From Novosphingobium fluoreni (lineage in GTDB: Bacteria > Pseudomonadota > Alphaproteobacteria > Sphingomonadales > Sphingomonadaceae), in the NCBI RefSeq assembly GCF_014196615.1, contig NZ_JACIDY010000002.1, forward strand, positions 372,001 to 436,000: 64,000 nt of DNA, written 5' to 3'. Position numbers and translations under genes: made by a program. Shown piece by piece: positions 52,189 to 62,559 of the stretch (within the stretch, counting starts at the first letter, position 1; each line of letters starts with the position of its first letter). The notes under the pieces are model-generated. The model did not search any database and was not told the origin of the DNA. It saw only the letters and a program-made list of their open reading frames with translations.

Positions 52189-54504
52189 TCAGGCCGGAGA
52201 TTCTAGTACGGCCTTGCGGAGGCGGGGTATTAGGCCCGGATCGGCCACGAGGCGATCGGCCTCCTCGTCCAGGATCGCCAGGAACGCGGCCCGCTTGGAC
52301 GCTTGCAGGTCCGCCCCCGCCATGGTGCGATCCGGTTCCAGCGTGGAGGCGATCAGGTCGATCATCCGCTCGGCACCGTGCAGGCGCCCCCACAGATAGT
52401 CGTTCTCCCGGTAGGAGCGGCTGAAGAACGCCCCAAAATTGTAGAACTCGCAACCACGAAGCAGCGGCTCATCGGTGGGGTGAGGGATGGCGTGGCAATC
52501 GTCGGGACTGATCCGGTCAACACGCACCGGGTCGAACTCGGTCAGGCTCTCGCTGCGCAGCAACGGCAGGGTCACGGCATCGTAAAACGGGAAGCCCAGA
52601 TACGTGAACAGCATCCGCCGCCGCAGTGGCGATGGCATCGCGGCCATGGCCTGTGCCAGCAGTTCGTCCACTTCGGCGTCGATCCGCACAAGGTCGCGCT
52701 GCCGGGCGACGTGGGCGATCAGCGCGCCGGGATCGGTGAAGACATTGCGGGCCAGCGATGGAAACGCCTCTCCCAGTGCCGCCAGCGACTCCTGCGCCAG
52801 GTAGAGCGATAGCGCGTGGTAGATCGCGGTGCGGGCATTGTCGCGATCAAGCTCCGTCGTGTCCTCATCTTCCGTGCCCTCCTGCGTCACCCGGCGCGCC
52901 AGCAGGCGCAGTCGGCGGATGCGAAATGCCAGATCGTGCAGGCGGAAGAAGGCGATCATCGCGGGCGAGCGCGCATCGCGCAGGCCGTTCTCGTGATCCC
53001 AAATGTGGGCGGCCAGATAAGTGGTGAGTTGCTCCTTGATCGGTGCGGCAGATGGCAACGCCATTTCCGGCGCAGCTTCCAGAACCAGGCCGGCGATGGT
53101 GGCAACGATACCGCGAAACTTGCTTTGAGCGTACCCATGGTAGGCATAGCCGGCTTGCTCGAACGCCGCCTGCTGCGCACGGGCGCGCCACGCGGCCAGG
53201 CGCTTGGCATTGGGATGATCGAGGAAGAACGTCCGGCCGAACAAGCGATCCACCGTTTCTTCGATTTCCGGGCGCAGCGCCTCGATGATCTGCCGCAAGT
53301 TCGCCATGTCGCGTGATTTGCGTTCGATCGCTTCCAGATTGTCGCGGATCGGCTGCTCGCGCGGGATGGCGGACAGCGCCCCGAAGATGACCGAGAAGAA
53401 CCCGGGCGCCTTATCATCTTTACGCCGTGCGCCGCCGGTCCGATCAGGGGTGGGGTCTATGTAGACGATCCGCCGATCGATCTCACGCGTGGCGGGCCGA
53501 TCGCGCAGGACGGCCATGGCATCGGCGAAGGGGGCGTTCACCAGCACCGATCCATCGATCAGGGACACGCGATCGATCTCTGCGCGCCGGGCATGTTCGG
53601 GCATCGTCCGGCGAAGAAAGCCATCGCGATCCGGCCAGGAAAGGCTTTCCTCTTCGACGAGCTGATCGATCTCATCCACGCGCAAAGCGGGAAAAGCGCC
53701 GGGGAAGCTGGCAGAGGCGCGGGCCGCCATCACCAGTTCGGGGATCGCGCCAAAAGTCGCCTTGCCGCCGACTGCGGCGCGAAAGCTGAATGTCAGCCGA
53801 TGCTCGCTTTCCAGCACCAGTGCGGGAGAATGCAGCCGCAACGTTTCGAGGTGGCCCGTGAAGTCGGTCGCGGTGACGAACAGGTCCAGCGGATGGCCCG
53901 CCGGCAGGAGCGGAGCCTGGGCGGGGGCCTGCGCCATCGCCGTCACCGCGCGGCAGAGCAGCCGCGAAAAGCCGATGCCGCTGAACGGCGGCTCGAACCA
54001 GCGGGACCGGATCAGCCGGGAGAGCTTCTCCCGCACCTCCGCGCGAGTTTCGGGCGCAACAGTCTCGCTGACGGCGTTGCCCGGCCGATGCAGCAGGTAG
54101 TTCACCAGCGGTGTCGCCCAAAACTTCGCCGCGCGCGATCCCGGGCGGGCATCGGGGTCCAGCAGGACATCGACATCGGCCGTTTCCAGCCACAACTCGG
54201 TCAGGGGCTCGAGTGATTGTCCGGAGTGAATGGCCTGGGCCAGGAACACGCTGTTGATGCCCCCGGCGCTCGCCCCGGCGACGATATCGGTGAGGACGCG
54301 CAGGCGAACCCCATGTTTGGCCTCCAGCGCGCGCAAAAGATCGAGATAGACCGCGATGCTGCCGCCAGGCTCATCGTCGCCAGACCCGAAAGCGCAGCTG
54401 GCCTGCAGCGCTTTCCACAATTCCTTGGTGACGCCGTGCATGTAGACGGCAAGGCTGACCCCGCCGTAGCAGACAAGCCCGATCCGCAGTTCCTTCTGCC
54501 GCAT
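52189..54504 (-). CDS. Patatin-like phospholipase-related protein
   Basis: About 771 residues, matching the large patatin-related protein family. Patatin-type elements are at the N-terminus: GLVCYGGVSLAVYMHG (oxyanion loop), nucleophile elbow GASAGGINS, and SLIDGSVLVNAPFADA with the Asp of the catalytic dyad. The long C-terminal half is largely helical and of unknown function. No signal peptide, so probably cytosolic. The ATG at 54504 (MRQKELRIGLVCYGG) is preferred over the upstream frame opening. Convergent with kdpE. Confidence 0.85.
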   Translation of the reverse strand: MRQKELRIGLVCYGGVSLAVYMHGVTKELWKALQASCAFGSGDDEPGGSIAVYLDLLRALEAKHGVRLRVLTDIVAGASAGGINSVFLAQAIHSGQSLEPLTELWLETADVDVLLDPDARPGSRAAKFWATPLVNYLLHRPGNAVSETVAPETRAEVREKLSRLIRSRWFEPPFSGIGFSRLLCRAVTAMAQAPAQAPLLPAGHPLDLFVTATDFTGHLETLRLHSPALVLESEHRLTFSFRAAVGGKATFGAIPELVMAARASASFPGAFPALRVDEIDQLVEEESLSWPDRDGFLRRTMPEHARRAEIDRVSLIDGSVLVNAPFADAMAVLRDRPATREIDRRIVYIDPTPDRTGGARRKDDKAPGFFSVIFGALSAIPREQPIRDNLEAIERKSRDMANLRQIIEALRPEIEETVDRLFGRTFFLDHPNAKRLAAWRARAQQAAFEQAGYAYHGYAQSKFRGIVATIAGLVLEAAPEMALPSAAPIKEQLTTYLAAHIWDHENGLRDARSPAMIAFFRLHDLAFRIRRLRLLARRVTQEGTEDEDTTELDRDNARTAIYHALSLYLAQESLAALGEAFPSLARNVFTDPGALIAHVARQRDLVRIDAEVDELLAQAMAAMPSPLRRRMLFTYLGFPFYDAVTLPLLRSESLTEFDPVRVDRISPDDCHAIPHPTDEPLLRGCEFYNFGAFFSRSYRENDYLWGRLHGAERMIDLIASTLEPDRTMAGADLQASKRAAFLAILDEEADRLVADPGLIPRLRKAVLESPA

Positions 54505-54580
54505 CGTCGGATTGTGGCAGAGCCCGTCCGCCGACGCCACCACCTATGTCGAACGCGACCTTCGCGGGAGGGGCGAACCG

Positions 54581-55381
54581 TTAGCCCTCCAGTCGGGCAA
54601 GCGCCTCATAAGCCAGGACGGCTCCGGCCACGGCGGCATTCAGGCTATCGGCCCGGCCGCGCATCGGGATGGTGACACGCAAGTCGCACTCCGCCTCGTA
54701 AGTCTCGGGCAAACCTTGCGATTCGTTGCCGATCAGGAGGAAGCACGGCGCGGCGTAGGCGGCTTGGCGGTAGTCCGTGGGATCGCGCAGAGAGGCTGCA
54801 ACGAGTTGCCCCGGGCCGCTGCGAAGCCAGGGTATGAATTCGTCCCAGCGCGCCGTGCCTATCCGTTGCGTGAAGACCGCCCCCATGCTCGCCCGGACGG
54901 CTTCTACCGAAAAAGGATCCGCGCAGTCGTCGATCAGGATGAGCCCGCCCGCACCCACCGCGTCGCCCGTGCGCAGCATGGTGCCCAGGTTGCCCGGATC
55001 ACGCAGCGCCTGTGCCACCAGCCAAATCGGCGCGGCGTGACGATCAATCCCGGCCAAGCGCGTATCGAACTCGGCAAAGACGCCGGCCACGGCTTGCGGG
55101 TTGTCCTTGCCCGTGACCTTGGCAAGAATATCCTCGTCCATCTCGATCACTTCGCCGCCACTTGCCACGACAGCGCGCTCCAACTCGTCGAGGAGGGGGT
55201 GGGGTGGACGGCCGCTGGCCATCACCAGCTGCTCGGGCAGGATGCCGCAAGCGCGCGCATCGGTCAGCAGGCGCAGTCCCTCGGCGAGGAACTTGCCCTC
55301 ACGCCGGCGGTGTTTCTTCTCGCGCAAGGAGCGCAGGAACTTGACGGTGGGGTTGGAGAACCCGGTGATCGTGCGACGCAA
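54581..55381 (-). CDS. TrmH/SpoU family RNA 2'-O-methyltransferase
   Basis: 266-residue SPOUT methyltransferase acting on rRNA or tRNA; the target nucleotide is not predictable. N-terminal substrate-binding part (KFLRSLREKKHRRREGKFLA), then SpoU motifs RDPGNLGTMLRTGDAVGA, LIGNESQGLP and IPMRGRADSLNAAVAGAV, which form the SAM-binding knot. The start appears to be TTG at 55381, six bases after the HPr gene, suggesting it is the last gene of the PTS operon. Confidence 0.88.
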   Translation of the reverse strand: MRRTITGFSNPTVKFLRSLREKKHRRREGKFLAEGLRLLTDARACGILPEQLVMASGRPPHPLLDELERAVVASGGEVIEMDEDILAKVTGKDNPQAVAGVFAEFDTRLAGIDRHAAPIWLVAQALRDPGNLGTMLRTGDAVGAGGLILIDDCADPFSVEAVRASMGAVFTQRIGTARWDEFIPWLRSGPGQLVAASLRDPTDYRQAAYAAPCFLLIGNESQGLPETYEAECDLRVTIPMRGRADSLNAAVAGAVLAYEALARLEG

Positions 55382-55387
55382 GGCGGC

Positions 55388-55666
55388 TCAGTCCTCGCCG
55401 AAGCCGTCCTTGACGAGACCGGCCAGTTGACCCAGCACGCGCTCGGCATCGTCCCCTGAAACGGCGATCTCGATCGTGTCGCCCTTGGCCGCGCCCAGCA
55501 TCATCAGGCCCAGGATGGAGCCGCCCGCGGCCTCTACCCCGTCCTTACTGACGGTGACGGTGCAGCTTGGCGGCAGATCGCTGACCAGGTTGACGAACTT
55601 GGCGCTGGCCCGCGCATGCAGGCCGCGCTGGTTAACGATGACAATGTTTTCGCGGCAATCGATCAT
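55388..55666 (-). CDS. Phosphocarrier protein HPr
   Basis: 92 residues. Phosphorylatable His in NQRGLHARASAKFVN and the regulatory-serine segment GGSILGLMML are both present, so it can be modified by EI and by HprK. Belongs to the incomplete regulatory PTS of alphaproteobacteria that controls metabolism without sugar uptake. Overlaps the EIIA gene by four bases. Confidence 0.94.
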   Translation of the reverse strand: MIDCRENIVIVNQRGLHARASAKFVNLVSDLPPSCTVTVSKDGVEAAGGSILGLMMLGAAKGDTIEIAVSGDDAERVLGQLAGLVKDGFGED

Positions 55667-56067
55667 GCATCCTGCCCCAGATATTCCGACGCAATCGTGA
55701 TGTAGTTGCGCCCGGCATCGCGCGCGGCCGACGCAGCCTCGCGCACCGACATGCAGCGGCGGGCCTTGGCGAGACGGATCAACATCGGCAAATTGATCCC
55801 GGCGATCACCTCGACTGTGCCGGATTGCATCAGCGAAATGGCGAGGTTGGAGGGCGTGCCGCCGAACAGATCGGTCAGGATGACGACGCCTTCGCCTTGG
55901 TTAACGTCTTTGATCGCACGCGCGATTTCCGCCCGGCGCTGCTCCATGTCGTCGTTAGGGCCGATGCAGACGGAGACGACCGCGGGTTGCGCGCCGACCA
56001 CATGCTCCATGGCTTTCACGAACTCGACAGCCAGATCGCCATGCGTGACGAGGATCATGCCGATCAT
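55663..56067 (-). CDS. PTS mannose-type EIIA protein
   Basis: 134 residues with active His in ILVTHGDLAVEFV and VILTDLFGGTPSNLAISLM, the EIIA-Man fold. No EIIB or EIIC genes accompany it, so its role is regulatory, accepting phosphate from HPr. Downstream of rapZ and overlapping the HPr gene. Confidence 0.93.
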   Translation of the reverse strand: MIGMILVTHGDLAVEFVKAMEHVVGAQPAVVSVCIGPNDDMEQRRAEIARAIKDVNQGEGVVILTDLFGGTPSNLAISLMQSGTVEVIAGINLPMLIRLAKARRCMSVREAASAARDAGRNYITIASEYLGQDA

Positions 56068-56115
56068 TGGGAAACACCGCTCCGAAAATGCTGTGAACGC
56101 AACCGCGCGTCTCTC

Positions 56116-57087
56116 CTAGTGGTCACGTCGCGGGCTTCCTTCCAGAAGGTCGGCGGCACGTGCGCCCAGGTTGCGGTGCAGCAATGTGGGCGAAAAGCCA
56201 CGCTCACGCAAGGCCGAGACCATCTGCATCGCGGTGAAGACTGACCGATGACGGCCGCCGGTGCAGCCAAATGCGATATGCACATAGGATTTTCCCTGAG
56301 CACTGTAGCGCGGAAGCAACAGCAGCAGCAGGTCGCGAATCCGCTCGAACGCCTCGGCGTAAGCGGGATCGCGCTGGATATGTTCGCCCACGGCCGCATC
56401 TTCGCCGGTGAGAGGGCGCAGTTCCGGTACCCAATGCGGATTGTCGAGAAAGCGCATGTCGAACACCAGGTCCGCCACCGGAGGCATCCCGCGTGAGAAG
56501 CCGAAGCTGGAGACGGTGATCGTCAGCTCCTTGCTGTCTTCGTCTCCAAAGCGTTCGCGCATGGCGCGCTGCAGATCGTTGCTGGTGAACTCGGTCGTGT
56601 CGACGAGGATGTCCGCCCAACGACGCAACGGTGCAAGCAGTTCGCGTTCGGCGCGGATGCCGGTCGCCACAGGGGTGTCTCCGGCCAGCGGATGGCGGCG
56701 GCGCGTCTCGTTATAGCGCCGCTCGAGCTCCTGGCTCGAGCAATCGAGAAACAGTGTGGTGATCTCAAGATCGGACCGGGTGCCCAGCTCCTTCACCATT
56801 CGGATGATCGCTTGAGGGTCAAAGCCGCGCGTTCGGGAATCGAAGCCGATCGCCAGTGCTCCGCGGGTTTCGCCGGTGGCTTGTCCGAAGGCCTGTGGGG
56901 TATCGATCAGCCGATCGAGCAGCCGGATCGGGAAGTTGTCCACCACCTCCCAGCCCAGGTCTTCCATCACGCGCAACGCGGTTGTCTTGCCCGCGCCCAG
57001 CATGCCGGTCACCAACATCAGGCGCTGACGTTGGCCAATCTCGCTGCCGGAACCAGTCTTGCCGCTGGAAGTAGACTCGTCTGTCAT
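56116..57087 (-). CDS. rapZ: RapZ family nucleotide-binding RNase adapter
   Basis: 323 residues. N-terminal P-loop (VTGMLGAGKTTALRVMEDLG) and C-terminal RapZ domain with HIAFGCTGGRHRSV. In E. coli RapZ binds the sRNA GlmZ and recruits RNase E; GlmZ is not known in alphaproteobacteria, so the partner here is unclear. Position between hprK and EIIA is conserved in the order. Confidence 0.92.
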   Translation of the reverse strand: MTDESTSSGKTGSGSEIGQRQRLMLVTGMLGAGKTTALRVMEDLGWEVVDNFPIRLLDRLIDTPQAFGQATGETRGALAIGFDSRTRGFDPQAIIRMVKELGTRSDLEITTLFLDCSSQELERRYNETRRRHPLAGDTPVATGIRAERELLAPLRRWADILVDTTEFTSNDLQRAMRERFGDEDSKELTITVSSFGFSRGMPPVADLVFDMRFLDNPHWVPELRPLTGEDAAVGEHIQRDPAYAEAFERIRDLLLLLLPRYSAQGKSYVHIAFGCTGGRHRSVFTAMQMVSALRERGFSPTLLHRNLGARAADLLEGSPRRDH

Positions 57088-57132
57088 GGAAACACGCTTG
57101 TGCGCCTTGTGGTGCGCGAAGGGAAGACCGCC

Positions 57133-57582
57133 TTAAGTCCAATTTCCCGGACCGGGACGCCCAAAATGACGCAAGGCCAACTCGACTTTCAGAGCGGGGG
57201 GCGCGGGCTCAGGCCAGAGCGACACGGCGGGCACGACGATGCCTTGCCTGTCAACCGCCTGCGCCGCCTCGATGTAGCGGGGAGCATCGGCGCGCAGCTC
57301 TATCAGCAGTGCAATCTCAACCGGATCGCCGACCGGGAAGGGCAGGATGCCAAGGTTGCGCACTTCAAGCAGGCCTTCGGTACGGGGATGGGGCAGGGCG
57401 ATGAGCCGCCCCTCGATGGACCGGAGCAGCACCCCGTCATCACCCACGAGCACCGCTCCTCGATCGATCAGCGCCAGCGCGAGAGCCGATTTACCGCTTC
57501 CCGGCGGCCCCTCGATCAGGACGCCTCGTCCCCCGATCGCGACACATGTGGCGATGTGGGGCGTCACTGGCGTTCCCTCCAC
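57133..57582 (-). CDS. hprK: HPr kinase/phosphorylase, short alphaproteobacterial form
   Basis: 149 residues, consisting only of the catalytic domain: Walker A GPPGSGKSALALAL and VGDDGVLL. The N-terminal domain of Firmicute HprK is absent, as is normal in this class. Phosphorylates the HPr serine. Overlaps chvG by 19 bp. Confidence 0.9.
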   Translation of the reverse strand: MEGTPVTPHIATCVAIGGRGVLIEGPPGSGKSALALALIDRGAVLVGDDGVLLRSIEGRLIALPHPRTEGLLEVRNLGILPFPVGDPVEIALLIELRADAPRYIEAAQAVDRQGIVVPAVSLWPEPAPPALKVELALRHFGRPGPGNWT

Positions 57583-59132
57583 AAAGGCAGGTTCATTTCC
57601 AATCGCGCCCCAGCTTGGCCATCGGTGCGCGATGTGGCGATCAGGCGGCCAAAATGCGCCTCGACGATGGTGCGTGCGATGGCGAGACCCAAGCCACTGT
57701 GCCGGCCGAATTCCTCGTTTGCGGGTCGCAACGAGTGAAACCGCTCGAACACCTTCTCGCGCACGCTTGCGGGGATGCCCGGCCCCAGATCGGAAATCGC
57801 CACGATCACGCGGTCGCCCTCTTGCGCCAGTTCGATCTCGATCACCGCGCCTTCGGTGGAGAAAGACACCGCGTTATCAAGCAGGTTGTGCAGTACCCGC
57901 TCCAGCCGCGCAGGATCGCCCGGCACCACCATGTCGGCGTCGTCCAGGCGGCTAACGATCAAGCGGCAGCTACCGTTTACCTTGCGTGTGTCCCGCTCGG
58001 CCACGATCGCCAGGACCAGCCGCAGCATGTCCACCGGCTCGAACGTGGTGCGGCTCAACTGCGCATCGATGCGGCTGGCATCCGCGATCTCGGTGATGAG
58101 AAAGTCGACCCGGCGCACATCATCTGTGGCGATGGCCACAAGCTGGCGGCGCAAATCCGGATCGGTCACCCGGTCGAGGTTCTCCAGCGAATTGCGCAAG
58201 GAGGCGAGGGGATTCTTCAATTCATGAGAAACATCGGCCGCGAAGCTCTCCACGGCGTCGATCCGCTGGCGCAGCGCCGTGGTCATGTCCGAAATCGCGC
58301 GCGCGAGCAGTCCGATCTCGTCGCGACGGTCCGGCAGGCGTGGCACCACCACCTTGCGGTCCCGCCCGAGCCGAACACGCACGGCTGCCCGCACCAGGGT
58401 ACGCAAGGGATCGACGATCGTGCGAGCAAGGAACAGGGATAGCAGGATCGAGATCACCAAAGCTGCGCCGACGATAATGGCCAGCGTTTGGCGGGCTTCG
58501 CGCACATATTCGGTGATATCGCGGGCATTGCGCGTCATCAGCAGGGCTTCACCGCCACTGCCCACCGGCGTGGCGGCAGTGATCACCGGCGTCTGGTCCG
58601 GCGCGGCGCGGCGGCGCGAGACGGTACTGGTGGAGCGTAGCGCGTCCCCGATCTCGGGCCAGTTGGCAGCATCACTGTCGGCTGGGTCGCGGTAGGGTGG
58701 TGTGGGCGATGCGCCCAGCACGAAGTCCATCGCCCGATCCAAGGTTCGCGCCGCCTTCTGCAAGGGTGGCTCGCGCGCGGGATCGATAAAGGCGAAAGAA
58801 GGCGGCGCCAATGCGAAGCTGTCCGCCACCAGCTCTCCCGCCTTGTCGTAAAGACGCAAGCGCAAGTGCTGCATCGCGCCGATCCGCGCCATCAGCAGTT
58901 TCTGCTCGGCGCGTGGCTGGCCATTCAAGGCCGCCGCCGTCACCTCCGCCTCGATCCGCGCCAGCCGGAACCGCTCGGCGAACAATTCGCGGCGATAGCT
59001 GTCGATGTAAAATAGACTGCCGGCCATCAGCGCCAGAGCGATCACGTTAACAGCCAGGATGCGCGAAGTGAGCGACACACCCCAGGGCCAGCGCCGGGGC
59101 ACCGTCAGCCGCTGGCGCCAACCATCACCCAT
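57564..59132 (-). CDS. chvG: ChvG/ExoS-type sensor histidine kinase
   Basis: About 522 residues: TM1 near residues 25-45, a periplasmic sensor region, TM2 near 220-240, HAMP-like linker, HisKA with [21 protein letters not shown]-box LLDNAVSFS and G-box [14 protein letters not shown]. In rhizobia ChvG senses acid or cell-wall stress and phosphorylates ChvI. The ATG at 59132 overlaps the chvI stop; 59156 is an alternative start. Confidence 0.9.
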   Translation of the reverse strand: MGDGWRQRLTVPRRWPWGVSLTSRILAVNVIALALMAGSLFYIDSYRRELFAERFRLARIEAEVTAAALNGQPRAEQKLLMARIGAMQHLRLRLYDKAGELVADSFALAPPSFAFIDPAREPPLQKAARTLDRAMDFVLGASPTPPYRDPADSDAANWPEIGDALRSTSTVSRRRAAPDQTPVITAATPVGSGGEALLMTRNARDITEYVREARQTLAIIVGAALVISILLSLFLARTIVDPLRTLVRAAVRVRLGRDRKVVVPRLPDRRDEIGLLARAISDMTTALRQRIDAVESFAADVSHELKNPLASLRNSLENLDRVTDPDLRRQLVAIATDDVRRVDFLITEIADASRIDAQLSRTTFEPVDMLRLVLAIVAERDTRKVNGSCRLIVSRLDDADMVVPGDPARLERVLHNLLDNAVSFSTEGAVIEIELAQEGDRVIVAISDLGPGIPASVREKVFERFHSLRPANEEFGRHSGLGLAIARTIVEAHFGRLIATSRTDGQAGARLEMNLPLWRERQ

Positions 59133-59901
59133 CTGAAAACGAATATCCCGCGCCATAGAGCGTATCGATCGCGTCGAACTGGGGGTCCACGGCGCGGAAC
59201 TTGCGGCGCAGGCGCTTGATGTGGCTGTCGATGGTGCGGTCGTCCACGAAGACGTCCTCGCTATAGGCGGCGTCCATCAACTGATTGCGGCTTTTCACAA
59301 CGCCGGGCCGCATCGCCAGCGCCTCCAGGATCATGAATTCGGTCACGGTCAGCGAAACTGCCTTTGCATCCCAGGTGATGTGATGGCGGGCCGGGTCGAG
59401 CGACAGTCTGCCGCGCATGATCGTGCTGACCTGCTCTTCGCCCGAGCTGGCCTCCCCCAGACTGCGGCGCAGTTCGGAACGGCGCAGGATGGCGCGGATG
59501 CGGGCCACGAGCAGGCGCTGGCTGAACGGCTTGGCGATATAATCATCAGCGCCCAGGGCCAGTCCCAATGCCTCGTCCGGCTCCTCATCCTTGGATGTCA
59601 GGAAGATAACCGGCAGCGCCGATTGCGCGCGCAAGGCCTCCAACAGTTGCAGTCCGTCCATACGAGGCATCTTGATATCGAAGATCGCCAGGTCGGGCGG
59701 ATTGTCGAGCAGGGCCTTCAAAGCGGTTTCGCCATCGGTATAGACCCGCGTCGCAAAGCCCTCCGCCTGAAGTCCAATAGAGACGGCGGTCAGGATGTTG
59801 CGATCGTCATCGACCAGGGCGATGGTCTGCTGGCGCGGAGATGGGACGGGGCCAGGCGATCCGCTGCTGGGCGCATTATCGGGGCCTTGCAAAGCAGTCA
59901 T
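59125..59901 (-). CDS. chvI: ChvI-type response regulator
   Basis: About 258 residues. Receiver [13 protein letters not shown], Asp in [13 protein letters not shown], Lys in YIAKPFSQ; OmpR-type winged helix with [17 protein letters not shown] and [13 protein letters not shown] Pro/Ser-rich N-terminal leader (about 25 residues) precedes the receiver. First gene of the seven-gene PTS operon and divergent from pckA, the classical context of chvI. Confidence 0.92.
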   Translation of the reverse strand: MTALQGPDNAPSSGSPGPVPSPRQQTIALVDDDRNILTAVSIGLQAEGFATRVYTDGETALKALLDNPPDLAIFDIKMPRMDGLQLLEALRAQSALPVIFLTSKDEEPDEALGLALGADDYIAKPFSQRLLVARIRAILRRSELRRSLGEASSGEEQVSTIMRGRLSLDPARHHITWDAKAVSLTVTEFMILEALAMRPGVVKSRNQLMDAAYSEDVFVDDRTIDSHIKRLRRKFRAVDPQFDAIDTLYGAGYSFSDG

Positions 59902-60125
59902 CGATGAAGCCACCGCCGATTAGTTATCAAATTGGAACAGGCGTGTGGGGGGTAACCGCTTGGCGGCCTGCTGACAATGAATCGAATGCAGATGCAGAAT
60001 CGAGGCATCTGTGGTAAGCACAAGCACAGTTGGTGATATTTGACGGAATGACCCCGCGCGCTTATCGCGCCTGCGATTCTCTAGCAATCACTGCTGCCCG
60101 GCGCTTTTCCCCGAGCGCCACACTT

Positions 60126-61739
60126 ATGGAGACGACCTTGACTGCATCGCTCAGCTATCCTCTCGACCGCCAGGGCATTACCACCGACGCGACGATCTTC
60201 GCCAACCTGGGCACTGCGCCGCTGGTCGAACATGCCGTGGCCAATGGCGAAGGGATGCTGGCAGCAGATGGTCCTTTCGTGGTGCAGACCGGCAAGCACA
60301 CCGGCCGTTCCGCCAAGGACAAGTTCATCGTCAAGGACGCCGAAACCGAAAATACGGTGTGGTGGGGCAAGACGAACGTGCCGATGACGCCAGAGCACTT
60401 CGCCAATCTCAAGGAAGATTTCTTCGCCGCGCTGGGCGGTAAGGACAAGCTTTACGTCGCCGATCTGTTCGGTGGCTCGCAGCCCGAGCATCGCGTGAAT
60501 GTGCGCGTGATCAACGAATTCGCGTGGCATAACCTGTTCATCCGCACGTTGCTGGTGCGCCCCAAGGCCGAAGAGCTGGCCAGCTTCACGCCGGAATACA
60601 CCATCATCGATCTGCCCAGCTTCCGCGCCGATCCGGCCCGCCACGGCAGCCGCTCCGAGACGGTGGTCGCGGTCAATTTCTCCGAGAAGCTGATCCTCAT
60701 CGGCGGCACTGCTTATGCCGGCGAGATGAAGAAGAGCGTGTTCGGCATTCTGAACTACCTGCTGCCGGTGAAGGGCGTGATGCCGATGCACTGCTCGGCC
60801 AACATCGGACCGGACGGCAAGACCGCGGTGTTCTTCGGCCTGTCGGGCACGGGCAAGACCACGCTGTCCGCCGACGCCAGCCGCACCCTGATCGGTGACG
60901 ACGAGCATGGCTGGTCGGACACCGCCGTGTTCAACTTCGAAGGCGGGTGCTACGCCAAGATGATCCGCCTTTCGGAAGAGGCCGAGCCGGAAATCTTCGC
61001 CACCACCAAGCGCTTCGGCACGGTGCTGGAGAACGTGGTGATCGATCCGGAGACCCGGAAGATCGACCTCGACGATAACGCCCTGGCCGAGAACAGCCGC
61101 GGTTCCTACCCGATCGACTTCATCCCGAACGCTTCGGAGAAGAACCTGGGTCCGGTTCCGGCCAACCTGATCTTCCTCACCGCCGACGCTTACGGCGTGC
61201 TGCCTCCGATCGCGCGCCTCACGCCCGATCAGGCGATGTATCACTTCCTCTCGGGCTACACCGCGCGCGTTGCCGGTACCGAGATCGGCGTAACCGAACC
61301 GGAAGCGACCTTCTCCACCTGCTTCGGCGCGCCGTTCATGCCGCGTCACCCCTCGATCTACGGCAACCTCCTCAAGGAGCGTATCGCCAAGGGCGGTGTG
61401 AAGTGCTGGTTGGTGAACACCGGCTGGTCAGGCGGCAAGGCCACCATGGAAGGCATCAAGCGCATGCCGATCAAGGCGACCCGCGCGCTGCTCAACGCCG
61501 CGCTCGACGGCAGCCTGAACGAGGCCGAGTTCAAGGAAGATCCCAACTTCGGTTTCGAAGTTCCGGTTTCGGTTCCCGGCGTCGACAGCAAGCTGCTCGA
61601 CCCGCGCGGCGCCTGGGCTGACCCGGCCGAGTACGACAAGACCGCGCAGACCCTGGTCAAACAGTTCATCGAGAACTTCGAGCAGTTCGAAGAGCATGTC
61701 GATGAGGGCGTGCGCAAGGCGGCTCCGGTCGCGGCCTGA
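60126..61739 (+). CDS. pckA: Phosphoenolpyruvate carboxykinase (ATP)
   Basis: About 537 residues. Gluconeogenic enzyme converting oxaloacetate to PEP. P-loop [16 protein letters not shown], metal and substrate residues in [16 protein letters not shown] and [10 protein letters not shown]. The frame opens at 60030. The ATG at 60126 is chosen; a TTG 12 bases later (GGAG upstream) is also possible. Divergent from chvI, which in other alphaproteobacteria influences pckA. Confidence 0.95.
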   Translation: METTLTASLSYPLDRQGITTDATIFANLGTAPLVEHAVANGEGMLAADGPFVVQTGKHTGRSAKDKFIVKDAETENTVWWGKTNVPMTPEHFANLKEDFFAALGGKDKLYVADLFGGSQPEHRVNVRVINEFAWHNLFIRTLLVRPKAEELASFTPEYTIIDLPSFRADPARHGSRSETVVAVNFSEKLILIGGTAYAGEMKKSVFGILNYLLPVKGVMPMHCSANIGPDGKTAVFFGLSGTGKTTLSADASRTLIGDDEHGWSDTAVFNFEGGCYAKMIRLSEEAEPEIFATTKRFGTVLENVVIDPETRKIDLDDNALAENSRGSYPIDFIPNASEKNLGPVPANLIFLTADAYGVLPPIARLTPDQAMYHFLSGYTARVAGTEIGVTEPEATFSTCFGAPFMPRHPSIYGNLLKERIAKGGVKCWLVNTGWSGGKATMEGIKRMPIKATRALLNAALDGSLNEAEFKEDPNFGFEVPVSVPGVDSKLLDPRGAWADPAEYDKTAQTLVKQFIENFEQFEEHVDEGVRKAAPVAA

Positions 61740-61859
61740 TCTTACGATCGCGATCTTCCCGATGGGGAGATGACGGCGCCGCAGCAATCCTATGGGTTGC
61801 TGCGGCGCTTCTGCGTGGATCAGGTGAAGACCGACAGGCGGAACAACAAGGAGAACCGC

Positions 61860-62057
61860 ATGGACCTCGCGCTTTCTATCATGATGCTGGCCATCGTGGG
61901 CCTTGTCGCCGGGGCCTGGTTCGCTTTCCGTCGCGGTCAGCGCCGACAGACCTGGCTGATGCTGATCCTGGCCGTCGTCATGGCAGTGAACGTCGGCATC
62001 TGGACGATACCGACGCAGAGCGGAGCGACGCTGAAAGGCGCCGCGCCGACGCAATGA
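61860..62057 (+). CDS. Small membrane protein
   Basis: 65 residues with two hydrophobic helices (LALSIMMLAIVGLVAGAWFA, WLMLILAVVMAVNVGIW) joined by a basic RRGQRRQ loop, which is likely cytoplasmic. AAGGAGA precedes the ATG. No family recognised. It follows pckA by 120 bp and may share its transcript. Confidence 0.65.
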   Translation: MDLALSIMMLAIVGLVAGAWFAFRRGQRRQTWLMLILAVVMAVNVGIWTIPTQSGATLKGAAPTQ

Positions 62058-62182
62058 CATGCGAGCGAGCGAGTGCGGGTAGCCGGGCACATGGCTCTCC
62101 CGTCCGGCTCGTCAAGTAAGATACCGCCGAATTCGTCGCACGTGGTGGACAGTCGAACGTGACGCGCTTATCTCCGGCAGCG

Positions 62183-62461
62183 ATGACTAAACGGCTGGTC
62201 CTCACACTCCTCGCCCTTTTGACCGGGCTGGCGGCGCAACTTGCGCCTGCCAACGCGCGTGTCTGTGCCGAACAGACCGCCCCAGCCGCCATTGTCGCGC
62301 CGGTTGCGCAACGCCTACCGGCCGCGCCCGTCGAGCTGGCGCGCTTGCCAGAGGCGGGGCGTCGTCATGCCCGCATGGTGGCCGATGAAGGTGCGGCTTT
62401 CCAAGCTTTTGCGCTTTTCCACCACAGCGTGCTCATCGGAATAGACCGCGCGCGGCAATAA
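62183..62461 (+). CDS. Hypothetical exported protein
   Basis: About 92 residues with a Sec signal peptide (MTKRLVLTLLALLTGLAAQL then APANA) and a short mature part rich in Ala, Pro and Arg. An in-frame GTG at 62159 is an alternative start, but the signal peptide fits ATG 62183. Not recognised. Directly upstream of secA. Confidence 0.5.
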   Translation: MTKRLVLTLLALLTGLAAQLAPANARVCAEQTAPAAIVAPVAQRLPAAPVELARLPEAGRRHARMVADEGAAFQAFALFHHSVLIGIDRARQ

Positions 62462-62492
62462 GCCCGAGTCGCTGACCCGTTGAAAAATCCGC

Positions 62493-62510
62493 CGCCCGGC
62501 AGCCCGGGCG
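62493..62510. other. Hairpin upstream of secA
   Basis: CGCCCGG (62493-62499) pairs with CCGGGCG (62504-62510) around CAGC, about 50 bp before secA. No T-run; could be a weak terminator of the upstream gene or a secA leader element. Confidence 0.35.
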
Positions 62511-62559
62511 CCAGTTGCGCGTTCGTGCGCCTGCACCTCAGATCACAGGAAAACCCACC

